Below are positions 10,070-19,103 of a stretch of 29,716 nucleotides of DNA, one piece after another (the stretch's first letter is position 1; each line of letters starts with the position of its first letter). A model generated the notes under the pieces. That model did no database searches. It saw only the letters and a list, made by a program, of their open reading frames with translations, and was not told the DNA's origin. This stretch comes from Dichomitus squalens LYAD-421 SS1 (Eukaryota; Basidiomycota; Agaricomycetes; Polyporales; Polyporaceae), in assembly GCF_000275845.1 (NCBI RefSeq), contig NW_006766912.1, forward strand, positions 206,962-236,677, given 5' to 3'. The translations under genes and the position numbers were made by a program.

Positions 10070-11547
10070 TCAATCATATCGTCGCCACACAATGGTGCTC
10101 TTATTGGACATCTCCATGTCATCCCCTATCATCCTCGGCGCAGGATCCGGTATTCTGAGGTCGCGGATGTTGAGCATCAGTCGCGTTACGAGGGCGGAGG
10201 ATAGCCTGTGTAGGAGAATTAGCCAAGAAGCACAGGAGCACCAACGGTCGGCGAACACAACAGTCGGCGAACACGTACACGTTCGTCAGGGAAGTGCTAA
10301 CGCCCTTGTGCACGGGCTATAGAACACCGAACCATGGATGCCAATTTGGCGTGGGCGATACATTGATCACGGCTCACCTCGGCGAACTGAAGAGGCAATT
10401 GATCAGACACATACGTAACCAATAGATATTGCACGCACCGCATAGGCCAGTATATTTGAGAGGTAGCATACGAACAAGATTCTGTCCCGGAGAAAGGTTT
10501 GCGAAGCGCTTACAGAACCCAAATTGTGGCACCACCCACCCGAAATAGACTGCTCCTAGAAAGTGGGGCGTTCGTCAGCATCAACGTAGTACAGCCCAAA
10601 AGATCAAACTGCATGGCTCCATGCTGCTCAGAGACGGAAACAGTGCCCATTGAAGATCTCACCGTCTCGGAACATGATTCGCAAATAACCCCCTCTCCAG
10701 TGCCAGCCAGTCCTGACTGTCTGGAAGACGGTCAGAACAAATACGACGGCATCGAAGATGAGGATAGTGCTCCAGGCCAGCGCGAGACCTGGTAGGGTAT
10801 GAATAAACGAAGCAGACGGTCATCAAGCTAAAGTGCTCACTATAGCCTCTGCGCGGCCCGAAACATCAGCTTCGTATTCTTGCCAAAAAGAACGAGGTAC
10901 ACATACTCCTGCTGGGAGAGCGTCAGATCGCATCCGTTGGAAGTAGCTAGGGCATCGGTGGGCTGTGGCCTGTGTGCATGCCGGTTACCGATGATTGTCC
11001 ACTAAACCGAAGTCAGTTAACCGCCCAGCGAAACGAGGCAATGATTAGATGCTCACGAGTGTGATAGCCACCGCGACGGACAACAGCAAGAGTAGCGAAG
11101 CAAGCACCTTCTTGCTACGGTTGTAAAGGGCATATGTTCGTAACGTGAGCAACCCTGGAGATTCGCCAGGATAAGTCTAGATCGACCACACTATGTATCG
11201 CTATGCCTACCTGCCACGACCCCTTGTATGAGCGCGCTGCTCATGCGGTGATACTGCTGAAGCTGCCGACATCTAGAGCAATTCAATTCGAAATGATACA
11301 CACTAATGAGCAGGCGACCTACAGCTGTCCGCCCAGCGAGTTAAGCCTTTCACTACAGGTGTACAGAGAGGATGCAGACATACCGGCTGAGGGAATACTC
11401 CAAAAAATTCGACGACGACGGGGATGTGGCCAAAGATGGTCAAGTAACGATTGAGGAAAAAGAGGACCGAGGCACACGACCACGCGGAATGCCAGTAACG
11501 CTCCACTTCTAGCGGCAACGTCAGGACATACTCATAGTATAACAACG
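10070..11547 (-). CDS. DUF6533-family seven-transmembrane protein (copy 2)
   Basis: Same family and exon layout as copy 1. Recognisable - strand exons: 11547-11384 (LLYYEYVLTLPLEVERYW to FLNRYLTIFGHIPVVVEFFG), 11272-11211 (CRQLQQYHRMSSALIQGVVA), 11154-11057 (LLTLRTYALYNRSKKVLASL), 11001 to about 10,870 (WTIIGNRHAHRP to CDLTLSQQE), 10788-10663 (LALAWSTILIFDAVVFVLTV to MFRDG), 10556-10514 (AVYFGWVVPQFGF), 10316-10279 (PVHKGVSTSLTNV) and 10205-10070 (LSSALVTRLMLNIRD plus a charged tail ending RRYD). The last junction splits a Val codon cleanly. Weak points: the first exon with the start codon was not found (candidate sequence near 11,690-11,600), and the phase between the SQQE and LALAW exons does not match. 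This copy may be a pseudogene or may use unusual sites. Confidence 0.65.
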
Positions 11548-13020
11548 CTTTGTTGAGGGACCGAAGTTAGGGATGAGCGAGCAGACGTGAAGATTCTCCT
11601 GACTCACAGAAAGCGACTGAGGAGAGGATGCGGTTGAGAAAGCGTGCTTGATATCTAAGTAACGGTTCAGGGAATAGCTAGACAAACTATGCAGCTGACG
11701 GAAGGACTCACGCTACATCCGGCACTACGTCTATCCTCGTAAACCAAAGCCAAGCTCGCGTGCCGCACACGAAGAGTCGACGATAAGCGGGAAGGGTACC
11801 ACTCCTGAGGCCAGCGGCGGTGTTGACGTCGCGGAGAGGTATCAAATAGTATGTGGAGGGAGAGGTGCGAAGGAGAGAGCTGGAGCTATGGACCTAAGGC
11901 CGTGAGCCACTTCATGTCGCCGGAGTTTGGCATCCGAAAGTATATCCACTGACGCTGACGTACCTGAACCTTCTGCCTCATGCGTAGTTACAACGACAGA
12001 TCTGGCTGTGGCGGTGATACGTCCAACTGACAACGCAGGGGACTCACGAGAGGATCTTGGGCCGCTATAATCTCCGGACGGGCCTGGTTCTAAACGCCTG
12101 ATAAGGTAGATCACTCACCCACCTTGAAGAGAGAGAAGACTCCTATCATTAGCTATGGGAAAGGCATGCGACTCTGGTGTCAGTGCACGTTGGTAACATC
12201 GGTCTAACGGGTGTATGAGCTGAGCTACACTAATGGAGAATCCTACCTTGGAGCGAAGAGCCGGCATGGCCTTTAGTGCAGAACAGGTGAGCTGGCAGGC
12301 GTGTCGGCATGATTCGTCCCGCTTTATCAAGACGGCATTGTATATTGAATTGTCTGAAGCGTCTGTGTTGACGCTAGCATTCTGGGCCTGAGGCATTCGC
12401 TAATTTGTACAAGGAGTGCGCACGTAAGTGGAAGAACAAACGCAGAATAGCGAAGAGGACATTGCGCGTCGGGGATGTCCGTCTCGGCTCTGCTAGCCGC
12501 CCAACGCCCAATTGCGACTCGACCGCTTCGTGGGACCCAACCCCCGGTTTCCACCAACCAGGAACCCGGATCTCCAGTCCTGTACCGTTTGCGAACTTAA
12601 GAGTCTATTGACATCGCTCGAGAACAAGAATACGTATTCGGAAGCACTACCTCTGCGAGCTTGGCCCCTTCCATTCAGCCTCTTTCTCATCGGCGGTTGC
12701 GACGTACTAGGGATGAACGTGCGTCCATCAGTGTGTATATGACTCCCGAGCACCCCGGCTATCGCTTAAGGTTACGTCCTGTGGCACAACACTACTTGGA
12801 GACTTCTCTTCTTGAATCGCCTGATACTCAGCTTTCACTGTGTCTCGACAGATGTATCGCGCCAACCTTGGGTCCAAATAGGTCACATTTGCCAAAGCCC
12901 AGGCTATGAAGTGGAGGTGAGATCGCCCGAGATCGCACTCCACTTCTTCCAGAGCGAGTGGGCAAGAGGTCCTGCCGCACCACCCCAATAGGGGTAGTCA
13001 AAGATGGCGTTTCGGAGGAC

Positions 13021-13073
13021 GATTCGACAAGTGATTCTGCAGCGATTCTGTGGAAGGGAATCGTCCTGGATTC
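13021..13073. repeat. Cluster of GATTC/GAATC words (left)
   Basis: Five GATTC or GAATC words in 53 bp (13021, 13033, 13044, 13058 and 13069), including GCAGCGATTCTGTGG. The same core CAGCGATTCTGA recurs once near 13,408-13,420. Seen directly; function unknown. Confidence 0.55.
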
Positions 13074-13572
13074 GTGTGACACTTTAACCACCCCACGTTT
13101 CTACGGGTCGATTACAGGACAGATTCTTAAGTCGGTCAGGCCTTCGGGCGTTTGTGATATCGGAGTTAGGTAATCTATGCATCCTCACGCGATGGTTTCT
13201 CTCCGTGTGCCGCGTTGTTCTTCCCCCTACTATGCCTCGTTACAGCTCTCGGGCCCGCAGAGCGAATATATCCAGTTCATCAAGACACGGCGCACTCGAT
13301 TTCCGGTCTTTGTGCCAGAGCCAGCAGCAGGTTGCCAGGTGAGACGGCCGGACTTTCTGTAAGGAGGGGTCTCGGTCTGGTCGGACATTTGAAGGTGGAG
13401 GGAATCTGTACCACAGCGATTCTGAGAAAAGTAGAGAAGCAGCAAGCTTGCAGTAGGGCCATGGTCGCTCGTAAGACGTGCTAAGACAAACCCCAATCAG
13501 ATTTTGACATATAACCTATTTTGAGAGGGCTTATCCGAGGTCGGGCTGAGGGAATTGAGTGCAGAGAATTTC

Positions 13573-13670
13573 GATTCGGGTGCGCGGTACTCCTCCAGAC
13601 TCGCACCGGCGATTCGACGCGATTCTGCCAGAATCGCGGATTCCCCCCCTCTCGAATCGTCTCCCGAATC
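13573..13670. repeat. Cluster of GATTC/GAATC words with a perfect hairpin
   Basis: Seven GATTC/GAATC words in 98 bp. At 13619-13637 they form an inverted repeat, GCGATTCT - GCC - AGAATCGC, with perfect 8-bp arms and a 3-nt loop. This lies about 200 bp outside the left transposon end. Confidence 0.6.
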
Positions 13671-13840
13671 GTTCCCTCGAAGCGTCCACCGAACAGCCAT
13701 CTTTAACTATTGGCTGGTATTTACAGTACGATCCCCACCACTCGGAAGATGGTCAGCTCTCCATATACTCCACCTTTGCTCAAAATCAGGGCGAAAGTAT
13801 CATGAGCGACGTGAACATAACCTAGGTAAACTTTTCCCTG

Positions 13841-13857
13841 CATCAGGAAAAACCTCC
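13841..13857 (+). repeat. Left terminal inverted repeat of the Plavaka-type element
   Basis: CATCAGGAAAAACCTCC, matched base for base by the complement of 23696-23712. The subterminal AGGTGTATTTAC follows after 11 bp here and after 29 bp at the right end. Confidence 0.75.
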
Positions 13858-14456
13858 GCACCAAAAACAGGTGTATTTACAACTATTCCCAGAAAACCGG
13901 ACACATTTTGGCGTTTTGGCCGACTCGGGGAATCTAGGAGCAGAAAGAGTGTCCCCCGAGAGCCAAGGTGCATTCATTGAGATGTTACGAGTTTTGTGAG
14001 ATTTTGCGAGCAACCGCCAGCATGCCAAGATCTGTCTGGTGGATTTTCGGTGAGATGTTGTCGCTTAAGCACCCTTTTGCTGAGTCTCGTGTGGCCCGAC
14101 ATCGACTGAAGCTGTACAAATACTATTACTGTTCATAGGACAGAACGACACTACACTACTATAGGAAGACCACTGCTTGGAAAGAACAATGTCCGGAATG
14201 TGGAAAGAGAAGTAACGAGGCCATCAAGGCGGAACATTAAGAGAGTGGCAGGCAGGAGACAGAGATAGAGTATTACGAAGGCAACGAGGTGTAACAATGA
14301 GAGACAAAGGGAAACCGTCCGAGAAGGCTTTATGGGAAACGTGGGGCTGACGTCACCGGGCGTATTCCTGAAGAGTACCAAATGCAGATGCAGTTCATCC
14401 TAAGATGATGCGTAATAGGTCAGCGCGAGTCGGCGAGGCAGAAAACCAGTGATGTA
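13858..14456. other. Left arm of the transposon
   Basis: Non-coding arm between the left terminal repeat and the end of the DUF6532-like gene. It starts with the subterminal repeat and the short run ATTTTGGCGTTTTGGC. No supported open frame. Confidence 0.4.
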
Positions 14457-14868
14457 CTAGTCGGAATCGTTACCGTCCCAGTTGACGCGTGCAATGATGT
14501 CCGATTGGCTGGATCCTCCACTTTGCGCAACCACCGCACGACCATTGCTGCGAAGTATGAGCATCATAAAACAATACTGATATAGCCGCTAAGACTCACG
14601 TAGCCATAACATAGAGCTGATGAGTGATCTTGTGATATTTGCGTGGTTTGGCCTTGCGCGCTCTAAGAAGGGACTCGAGGTAACCTTTGTATGCGCCCCC
14701 GAGGACAGGGCTTGCAAACTCCTCGCCCTTGCTGCTTGCGATAGGGATCTGCGCGTCGAGCAGCACAACGATCCGCGCCATGTTTTTTGGTACTGACTAT
14801 GCACACAGCCTTGGTCTCCGCAACATCGGGAGGATGACGTCCTCTTCATCATCAGCAGTCAATGAACA

Positions 14869-14892
14869 CATCAGGAAAACGTCACGGACTTG
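14869..14892 (+). repeat. Left terminal inverted repeat of the nested element
   Basis: A 24-bp match to the complement of 15915-15938, beginning CATCAGGAAAACGTCACGG. Both ends continue inward into ACTTGG-type words. Confidence 0.8.
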
Positions 14893-14900
14893 GACCCATA

Positions 14901-15120
14901 CTTGGGCCCAAGTTCATGTACTTGGACTCAAGTCTGTGTACTTGGACTCAAGTCCGTGTACTTGGACTCAAGTCCGTGTACTTGGCCTCAAGTCCGTGTA
15001 CTTGGACTCAAGTCCGTGTACTTGGCCTCAAGTCCGTGTACTTGGACTCAAGTCCGTGTACTTGGCCCCAAGTCCGTGTACTTGGCCCCAAGTCCATGTA
15101 CTTGGTCCCAAGTACACGGA
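14901..15120. repeat. 20-bp tandem array, 11 units
   Basis: Eleven head-to-tail 20-bp units with consensus CTTGGACTCAAGTCCGTGTA. The third-to-ninth units are nearly identical; the edge units vary (CTTGGGCCCAAG, CTTGGTCCCAAG). Each unit has CTTGG...CAAG arms, so it is an imperfect palindrome. Variation is mostly GA/GC/CC in the centre. Long translated frames here are artefacts of the period. Confidence 0.92.
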
Positions 15121-15559
15121 CTTGACCCAAGTCTATATACTTGGGGTACTTGGGGTACTTGGGCCACAACTTGGACTTTACATGTTGACTTCAGTATACT
15201 CAGGCCTCAATTTGAGCAATTGGTGTTCTATCAGTCACACATCTTGTATACTTCTTATGTAATAATATCTATCATAGACATCCATACACTAGTTGTAAAC
15301 CAGTCTGTTTTATGGCTGTAGAAGCAGCTTTATAGTCTATTAGAAGAAGGGCAATAACATGTGATAGAAGACTTTAAGTTGTTACAATGTGCTTGTTTCA
15401 GTAGTGATACAGAGGTACAATATCCAGATAATGCTCAAGAATAGTGGTATCAGTGGTGGATGTCCAAGTTCTGCTATGGTACAGGAGAGGATGGTGAAGA
15501 ATTTCTCGGAGTCCAGCAAAGAGCGCTATATATGGCTGCTATTCTGTGCTACAGTGTGA

Positions 15560-15638
15560 GCTTCTGTAGTGTAGTGGTTGAACATGCTGTGTTGGACACT
15601 GAAATTGCAGGTTGCTGGTTCAATTCCCTGTGGTGGCA
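15560..15638 (+). ncRNA. tRNA-like Pol III unit (degenerate tRNA or SINE-like head)
   Basis: The stretch has an A-box match TAGTGTAGTGG at 15567-15577, an exact B box GGTTCAATTCC at 15617-15627, and a run of eight T at 15639-15646, the usual RNA polymerase III stop. Folding by eye: acceptor arm GCTTCTG with TGGTGGC pairs at six of seven positions (three G-T wobbles), followed by discriminator A. The D stem GTGT/ACAT pairs fully. The anticodon arm and the outer T stem do not pair well, so this is probably not a working tRNA. It is more likely a tRNA-derived promoter or relic inside the element. Confidence 0.55.
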
Positions 15639-15754
15639 TTTTTTTTGCCGCCGCTGCACCCACTAACAAATATTGTACACTTGACCTTGATCAAGAGCAG
15701 CTGTCCTTTGATTTACTTCCATGCATATCATCTTTATTCAATACATCTCACAGT

Positions 15755-15914
15755 GAACTTGGGCATGAACTTGAACAGCGACTTGGAGGACTTGGCCAAG
15801 TACCTGGTACTTGGCCAAGTCGACCCACCCGACTTGGCCAAGTCCATTGGACTTGGGGTACTTGAGGTACTTGGGATACTTGAGGTACTTGGCCAAGTAC
15901 CCCAAGTACCTGTA
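15755..15914. repeat. Right arm of CTTGGCCAAG-type palindromes
   Basis: Dense ACTTGG/CCAAGT words, with several copies of the 10-bp perfect palindrome CTTGGCCAAG (first at 15791-15800) and GGTACTTG repeats. The arm mirrors the left 20-bp array in word content but not in period. Confidence 0.8.
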
Positions 15915-15938
15915 CAAGTCCGTGACGTTTTCCTGATG
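15915..15938 (-). repeat. Right terminal inverted repeat of the nested element
   Basis: Complement of 14869-14892 with no mismatch over 24 bp. Confidence 0.8.
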
Positions 15939-15980
15939 CATGAGATCCCTGCGGCCATGATCGCATTGGCAGCTACTGCA
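15939..15980 (+). pseudogene. Opposite-strand DUF6532-like exon fragment
   Basis: Fourteen codons on + read HEIPAAMIALAATA and are followed at once by a good donor, GTATGT, and at 16031-16032 by an acceptor AG. The IPxxMIALAATA pattern is a conserved block of DUF6532-like proteins, matching SVPKNMARIVV of the broken - strand gene. It is directly adjacent to the nested element's right end, in the opposite orientation to the host gene. It is therefore either an inverted piece or a captured exon from another family member. Confidence 0.5.
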
Positions 15981-18766
15981 GTATGTAATTCTCCTCTTCA
16001 CTTGTCGGAGTTGTACTGATTGCTTACCCTAGATTCACTCTTCTCCTAGACCAGAACCCGCAAACGGCTGTCTAGTATCCCAGGTACCCTATGGATATGC
16101 CATAAGTGAGCAAGGATATGTGAAGGGGAAATATGTACGAACGTCAGCATTACGCGGGAAGATGAAGTGTCGCCCCAAGTCCTCAAGCCCGGCAGGTGAA
16201 AGAGTGGACAGGTTGATGATGGAGGGGAAGGTCGACGCTGCAGCCTTCTTCACAGCGGCACGATATTGCTTCATGCGCTGGGCCGCCTGAGAGCAGTAGA
16301 CGTCAATGGTAGTAAACAGTGCTGCCGGAAACACTCACATAGCTGATTAAGGGATCCACGTACAGCTTGGCGGACCCGTAGAGCAGACGGTCGACAACAT
16401 CATTCTCGCTGGCATAACCCTTCTGCGTGGCCGCCTTGACCAGGGATTGGAGAGCGAAATCGTTGATACCTGCGTTGTCGAACCCTGTAACAATGGTGCT
16501 GATCTGGTTGGGATCCGTTAGCGGAGGATCGTCGAAGTCTCGGAACACAAAATGCAGCTGGGCCAGCGTAAAGCTGAGCTTCATAACCGCCTGCATTTCC
16601 GGGCCCATAGACTTCAGGCTGACCGTCCACTTGTTTGTACTAGAGTGGACGAGCGCGCTCGTAATCTCAGTACGTTGCAGCCAGTTGCGGTTGTCCTCGC
16701 TAGGGTCTTTGGAGGTGTTCGACACGCCCCGTGGCAATTTTGTAGTCACAGACGGGAGCTGCTTTGACTGTGAGTCTCGCTCCTTGCAACAGAATGGTGG
16801 AAATAGACACCTCTTCCTCAAGTTTCTGTGTCACCAGGCAGCGAGTATAGAGGGCGCAGAATCATATTAGCATTAAGATGTCAATGAGATTATAGGACGA
16901 GAACCCACCTGCTTTTTCTTCCCCTTAATCTTATCACCTCTCTTCGGACGAGGCGGATCCCTAGCATTGTCAGAATCGGTGGAGTTGTCGGAGGGTGGCG
17001 CCTTGCGAGTAGGCGGCCGGACCGGGCGCGTCATGGTGAGAGTCTCTCGGCTCGTCTGCGCCTTGACGCCAAGCGGCTCGTCATCATCAGTCTTGTCTGT
17101 GATAAACGGGCCATGCAAAGCCAGGTGAGATAAGCTATGGTTAGACTGAACAAACTTATACTGTACCGGCATTGACTGGTGAAGTGAAGTCGGTGGCCCA
17201 ATTGATGCGCTGTGAGGTTGAACGTGCGTCAGTGACATTGGCTCGGTGAGAATACCAATGAAGGGTAACGCCGCCGTCAACGTCAAAACCGCAAGACATC
17301 CAACATGGTCAGTATGCTGATGCACGTCTTTAGGTACTTCTGAGTAGGTGCCGCGAAGGAACCGTGGCGATCCGTAGCTTGAGAGGTATATACCCTATGG
17401 GCGCACTGGCTACCTCTATGGATCTGGCAGCTCTGCTCGCGGCACAAGCTCTCTTCAAGATGAATCCGGCGTTTCTCTCCGACTCAACGCCCTAAACACC
17501 TTGAAACAACTGTAGACTAGGCCCGTGGACCCAAAAAGCACTTGAAGCGTCTTGCCACGCTATCCTTATGGATGCTCAACACCGACGGCTATGCACATGT
17601 GCGCTCCAGGGTTCTCGCCACAGAGACTTGCTTGCTCAACATTAGAGAGGTAAGCTACGTACCTCATTCGAGACCTGCGTATCTGTCATGCGGAATGCGA
17701 GGTCGCGGTCTTCCAGCTGGTCTCCATCCGCATCCGCATCTTCGTCGCTGCCGAGACCTTCACCCTGCGATGCCTCCCCATTGTCATCGAGCTCGTCTCC
17801 TCTCTGCCTTTCAGGGGTTTGGTGTTGATATGTATGCGCGCGAGCTAAAAAAAAAAGCCAGACGGTTTCCTTTGAGTGGGAGACAGAGCAGGCGACGAAT
17901 GGCCAGACGTACGTCGAGTAACCTTTCGAGGCTGCTCTTCGTCCGATGATGATTCGGGCTTGTCAACGTCGATATTGGGGGCAAAGAAGGACTCTATCAG
18001 ATGTCATACAAATTGAGAGATCGAGAACTATGTAGAGTGGAAGAGGTACGTACGGAAAACTTCAGACTCGGCCGGCGCTCTTGTGGACCCCCCCTTTCGC
18101 CTCTTCGGAACCTTGACTCCTGTCATGCCACGGACCTTGCCATCGACTACGACGTGCCCCGCCAATGCTATCCTTCAGCCCAAGGTTTTCTGACCCCAAT
18201 AAAATGCAGCTTACCGTCATTCGCCTGCGCCTCATCATCTGACTTGGGTGTCTCGGAATCGGACAACACTTGCTTCCGTTTTCCCTTCCTCGACCTACTA
18301 GCACCTGAACCCCCCTTCACCTTATTCTCTGGAACTTCGGAGCTGTCGACCACCTGGGTTGACTGAATGAACTTTCCCGAGGACGGCTTTCTACCATCCG
18401 CCTTTCCTTTGTCTCTAGGCTTATGCACACCCCATGCTAATGTCGTGTAAGTTTGCATCTTCCATTCCACAACTTGAATCGTACTCACTAGGATTTTGCA
18501 ACAGCTTCGTCTTCGATTCACGGGAAGCTATAGGTGGAACTTTAGAGACGGCACAAAGATTTACAGGCAAGCAGTGCACGTCGCCATAAAGTCGCGTGTA
18601 TGAGATTGCAGGGGTAATGGTGTGGGGGAGATATAAGCCAATGGTACGTACGCCTTGTTGACTCCGGTTCTGCATTGCTCCGAATACTGCTGGACCTCGC
18701 TTTGGCCTTATCCTCTAGGGCTGCTCGCAGCCTTGCGGCCGCGGTGGAGGCTCCCTCAGCACTCAT

Positions 18767-19103
18767 CGGGACAGACCCTCTGGAGAGGTTGGAGAGCGGT
18801 GGGAGGACAGCTGGGCCGAGAGGGAGGGAAAATGCGAGTGGAGAGATGGGGTGCAGGGATGGACTGACGCAAGCCAGGTTTTTTGACGAGCTCAGTCTGG
18901 TGCGTATCCATCGGCTATGATTTCGTCCGCGCGACGCTAAAGCTAGCACGGACCCCGACAAACTCAGCGGCGGCTTTGCTCCACACTCTTTTTGGTTGGG
19001 GTTGCACCCGACACTTCTCGATATCAGGTCTCAGCTAGGCACCTATTCTCTACTTCCATTGTCGCCTTCATCAAATTCCAAATATCACTCTTTTTGCTCT
19101 CTA
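18767..19103. promoter_or_regulatory. Shared divergent promoter region of the transposon genes
   Basis: 337 bp separate the start codon of the DUF6532-like gene (18766, -) from that of the transposase (19104, +). The right half is CT-rich (TACTTCCATTGTCGCC...), typical of fungal start regions. No clear TATA box. The head-to-head layout suggests joint expression. Confidence 0.5.

Larger units (their letters stand above)
11548..13840. other. Gene-poor region between DUF6533 copy 2 and the transposon
   Basis: About 2.3 kb. It should contain the missing first exon and promoter of copy 2 near 11,550-11,700. Beyond that, overlapping frames on both strands show no motif, shared splice structure or signal peptide. 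From 12,950 onward the base pattern changes, with repeated GATTC/GAATC words. No protein-coding gene is supported. Confidence 0.45.
14869..15938. mobile_element. Nested 1.07 kb non-autonomous element with CATCAGGAAAA ends
   Basis: A perfect 24-bp inverted repeat (starting CATCAGGAAAACGTCACGG) bounds this interval at 14869-14892 and 15915-15938. Its first 11 bases equal the ends of the surrounding Plavaka-type element, so the same transposase could recognise it. Inside come a 20-bp tandem array, a non-coding stretch, a tRNA-like unit, and a right arm of CTTGGCCAAG-type palindromes. There is no transposase frame. The insertion splits the DUF6532-like gene. Exact target duplications are absent, perhaps because the right flank was rearranged. 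Confidence 0.7.
14457..18766 (-). pseudogene. DUF6532-like gene carried by the transposon, interrupted
   Basis: Multi-exon - strand gene. Resolved exons with matching phases: 18766-18652 (start MSAEGASTAAARLRAALEDK), 18539-18489, 18436-18215 (Lys/Ser-rich), 18167-18054 (ALAGHVVVDGKVRGMTGVKV, basic), 17993-17913, 17844-17663 (acidic), 17491-17414, 17096-16909 (basic), 16825-16811, 16767-16339 and 16286 to about 16,100. The last two hold the domain: SALVHSSTNKWTVSLKSMG..., VDRLLYGSAKLYVDPLISYA, AAQRMKQYRAAVKKAAAS, FIFPRNADVRTYFPFTYP. The frame then hits a stop at 16089-16091. After the inserted element it resumes: 14796-14600 (SVPKNMARIVVLLDAQ to KYHKITHQLYVMA) and 14547-14457 (ending VNWDGNDSD). 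The resemblance is to DUF6532, a basidiomycete domain of unknown function. Exons between 17,413 and 17,097 are not resolved. The acidic and basic linkers suggest a nuclear protein. Confidence 0.6.

Noticed and set aside
10499..10795. + strand acidic open frame of 98 codons
   Set aside because: It overlaps, in antisense, recognisable DUF6533 exons of copy 2.
14901..15120. CRISPR-like direct repeats
   Set aside because: Units are contiguous with no spacers, and the genome is eukaryotic; this is a tandem array.
14687..15321. Open frames of up to 191 codons with repeating Leu-Gly-Leu-Lys-Ser-Val-Tyr motifs
   Set aside because: They are translations of the 20-bp tandem array; three frames give similar periodic text, so the repeat and not a protein explains them.
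15560..15638. A functional glutamine tRNA (a CACTGAA loop is visible)
   Set aside because: The anticodon stem around that loop does not pair and the T stem pairs at only two positions, so only a tRNA-like relic is claimed.
16427..16870. + strand open frame of 147 codons
   Set aside because: It is antisense to the exon 16767-16339 of the DUF6532-like gene, whose frame has domain content and phase-matched junctions.
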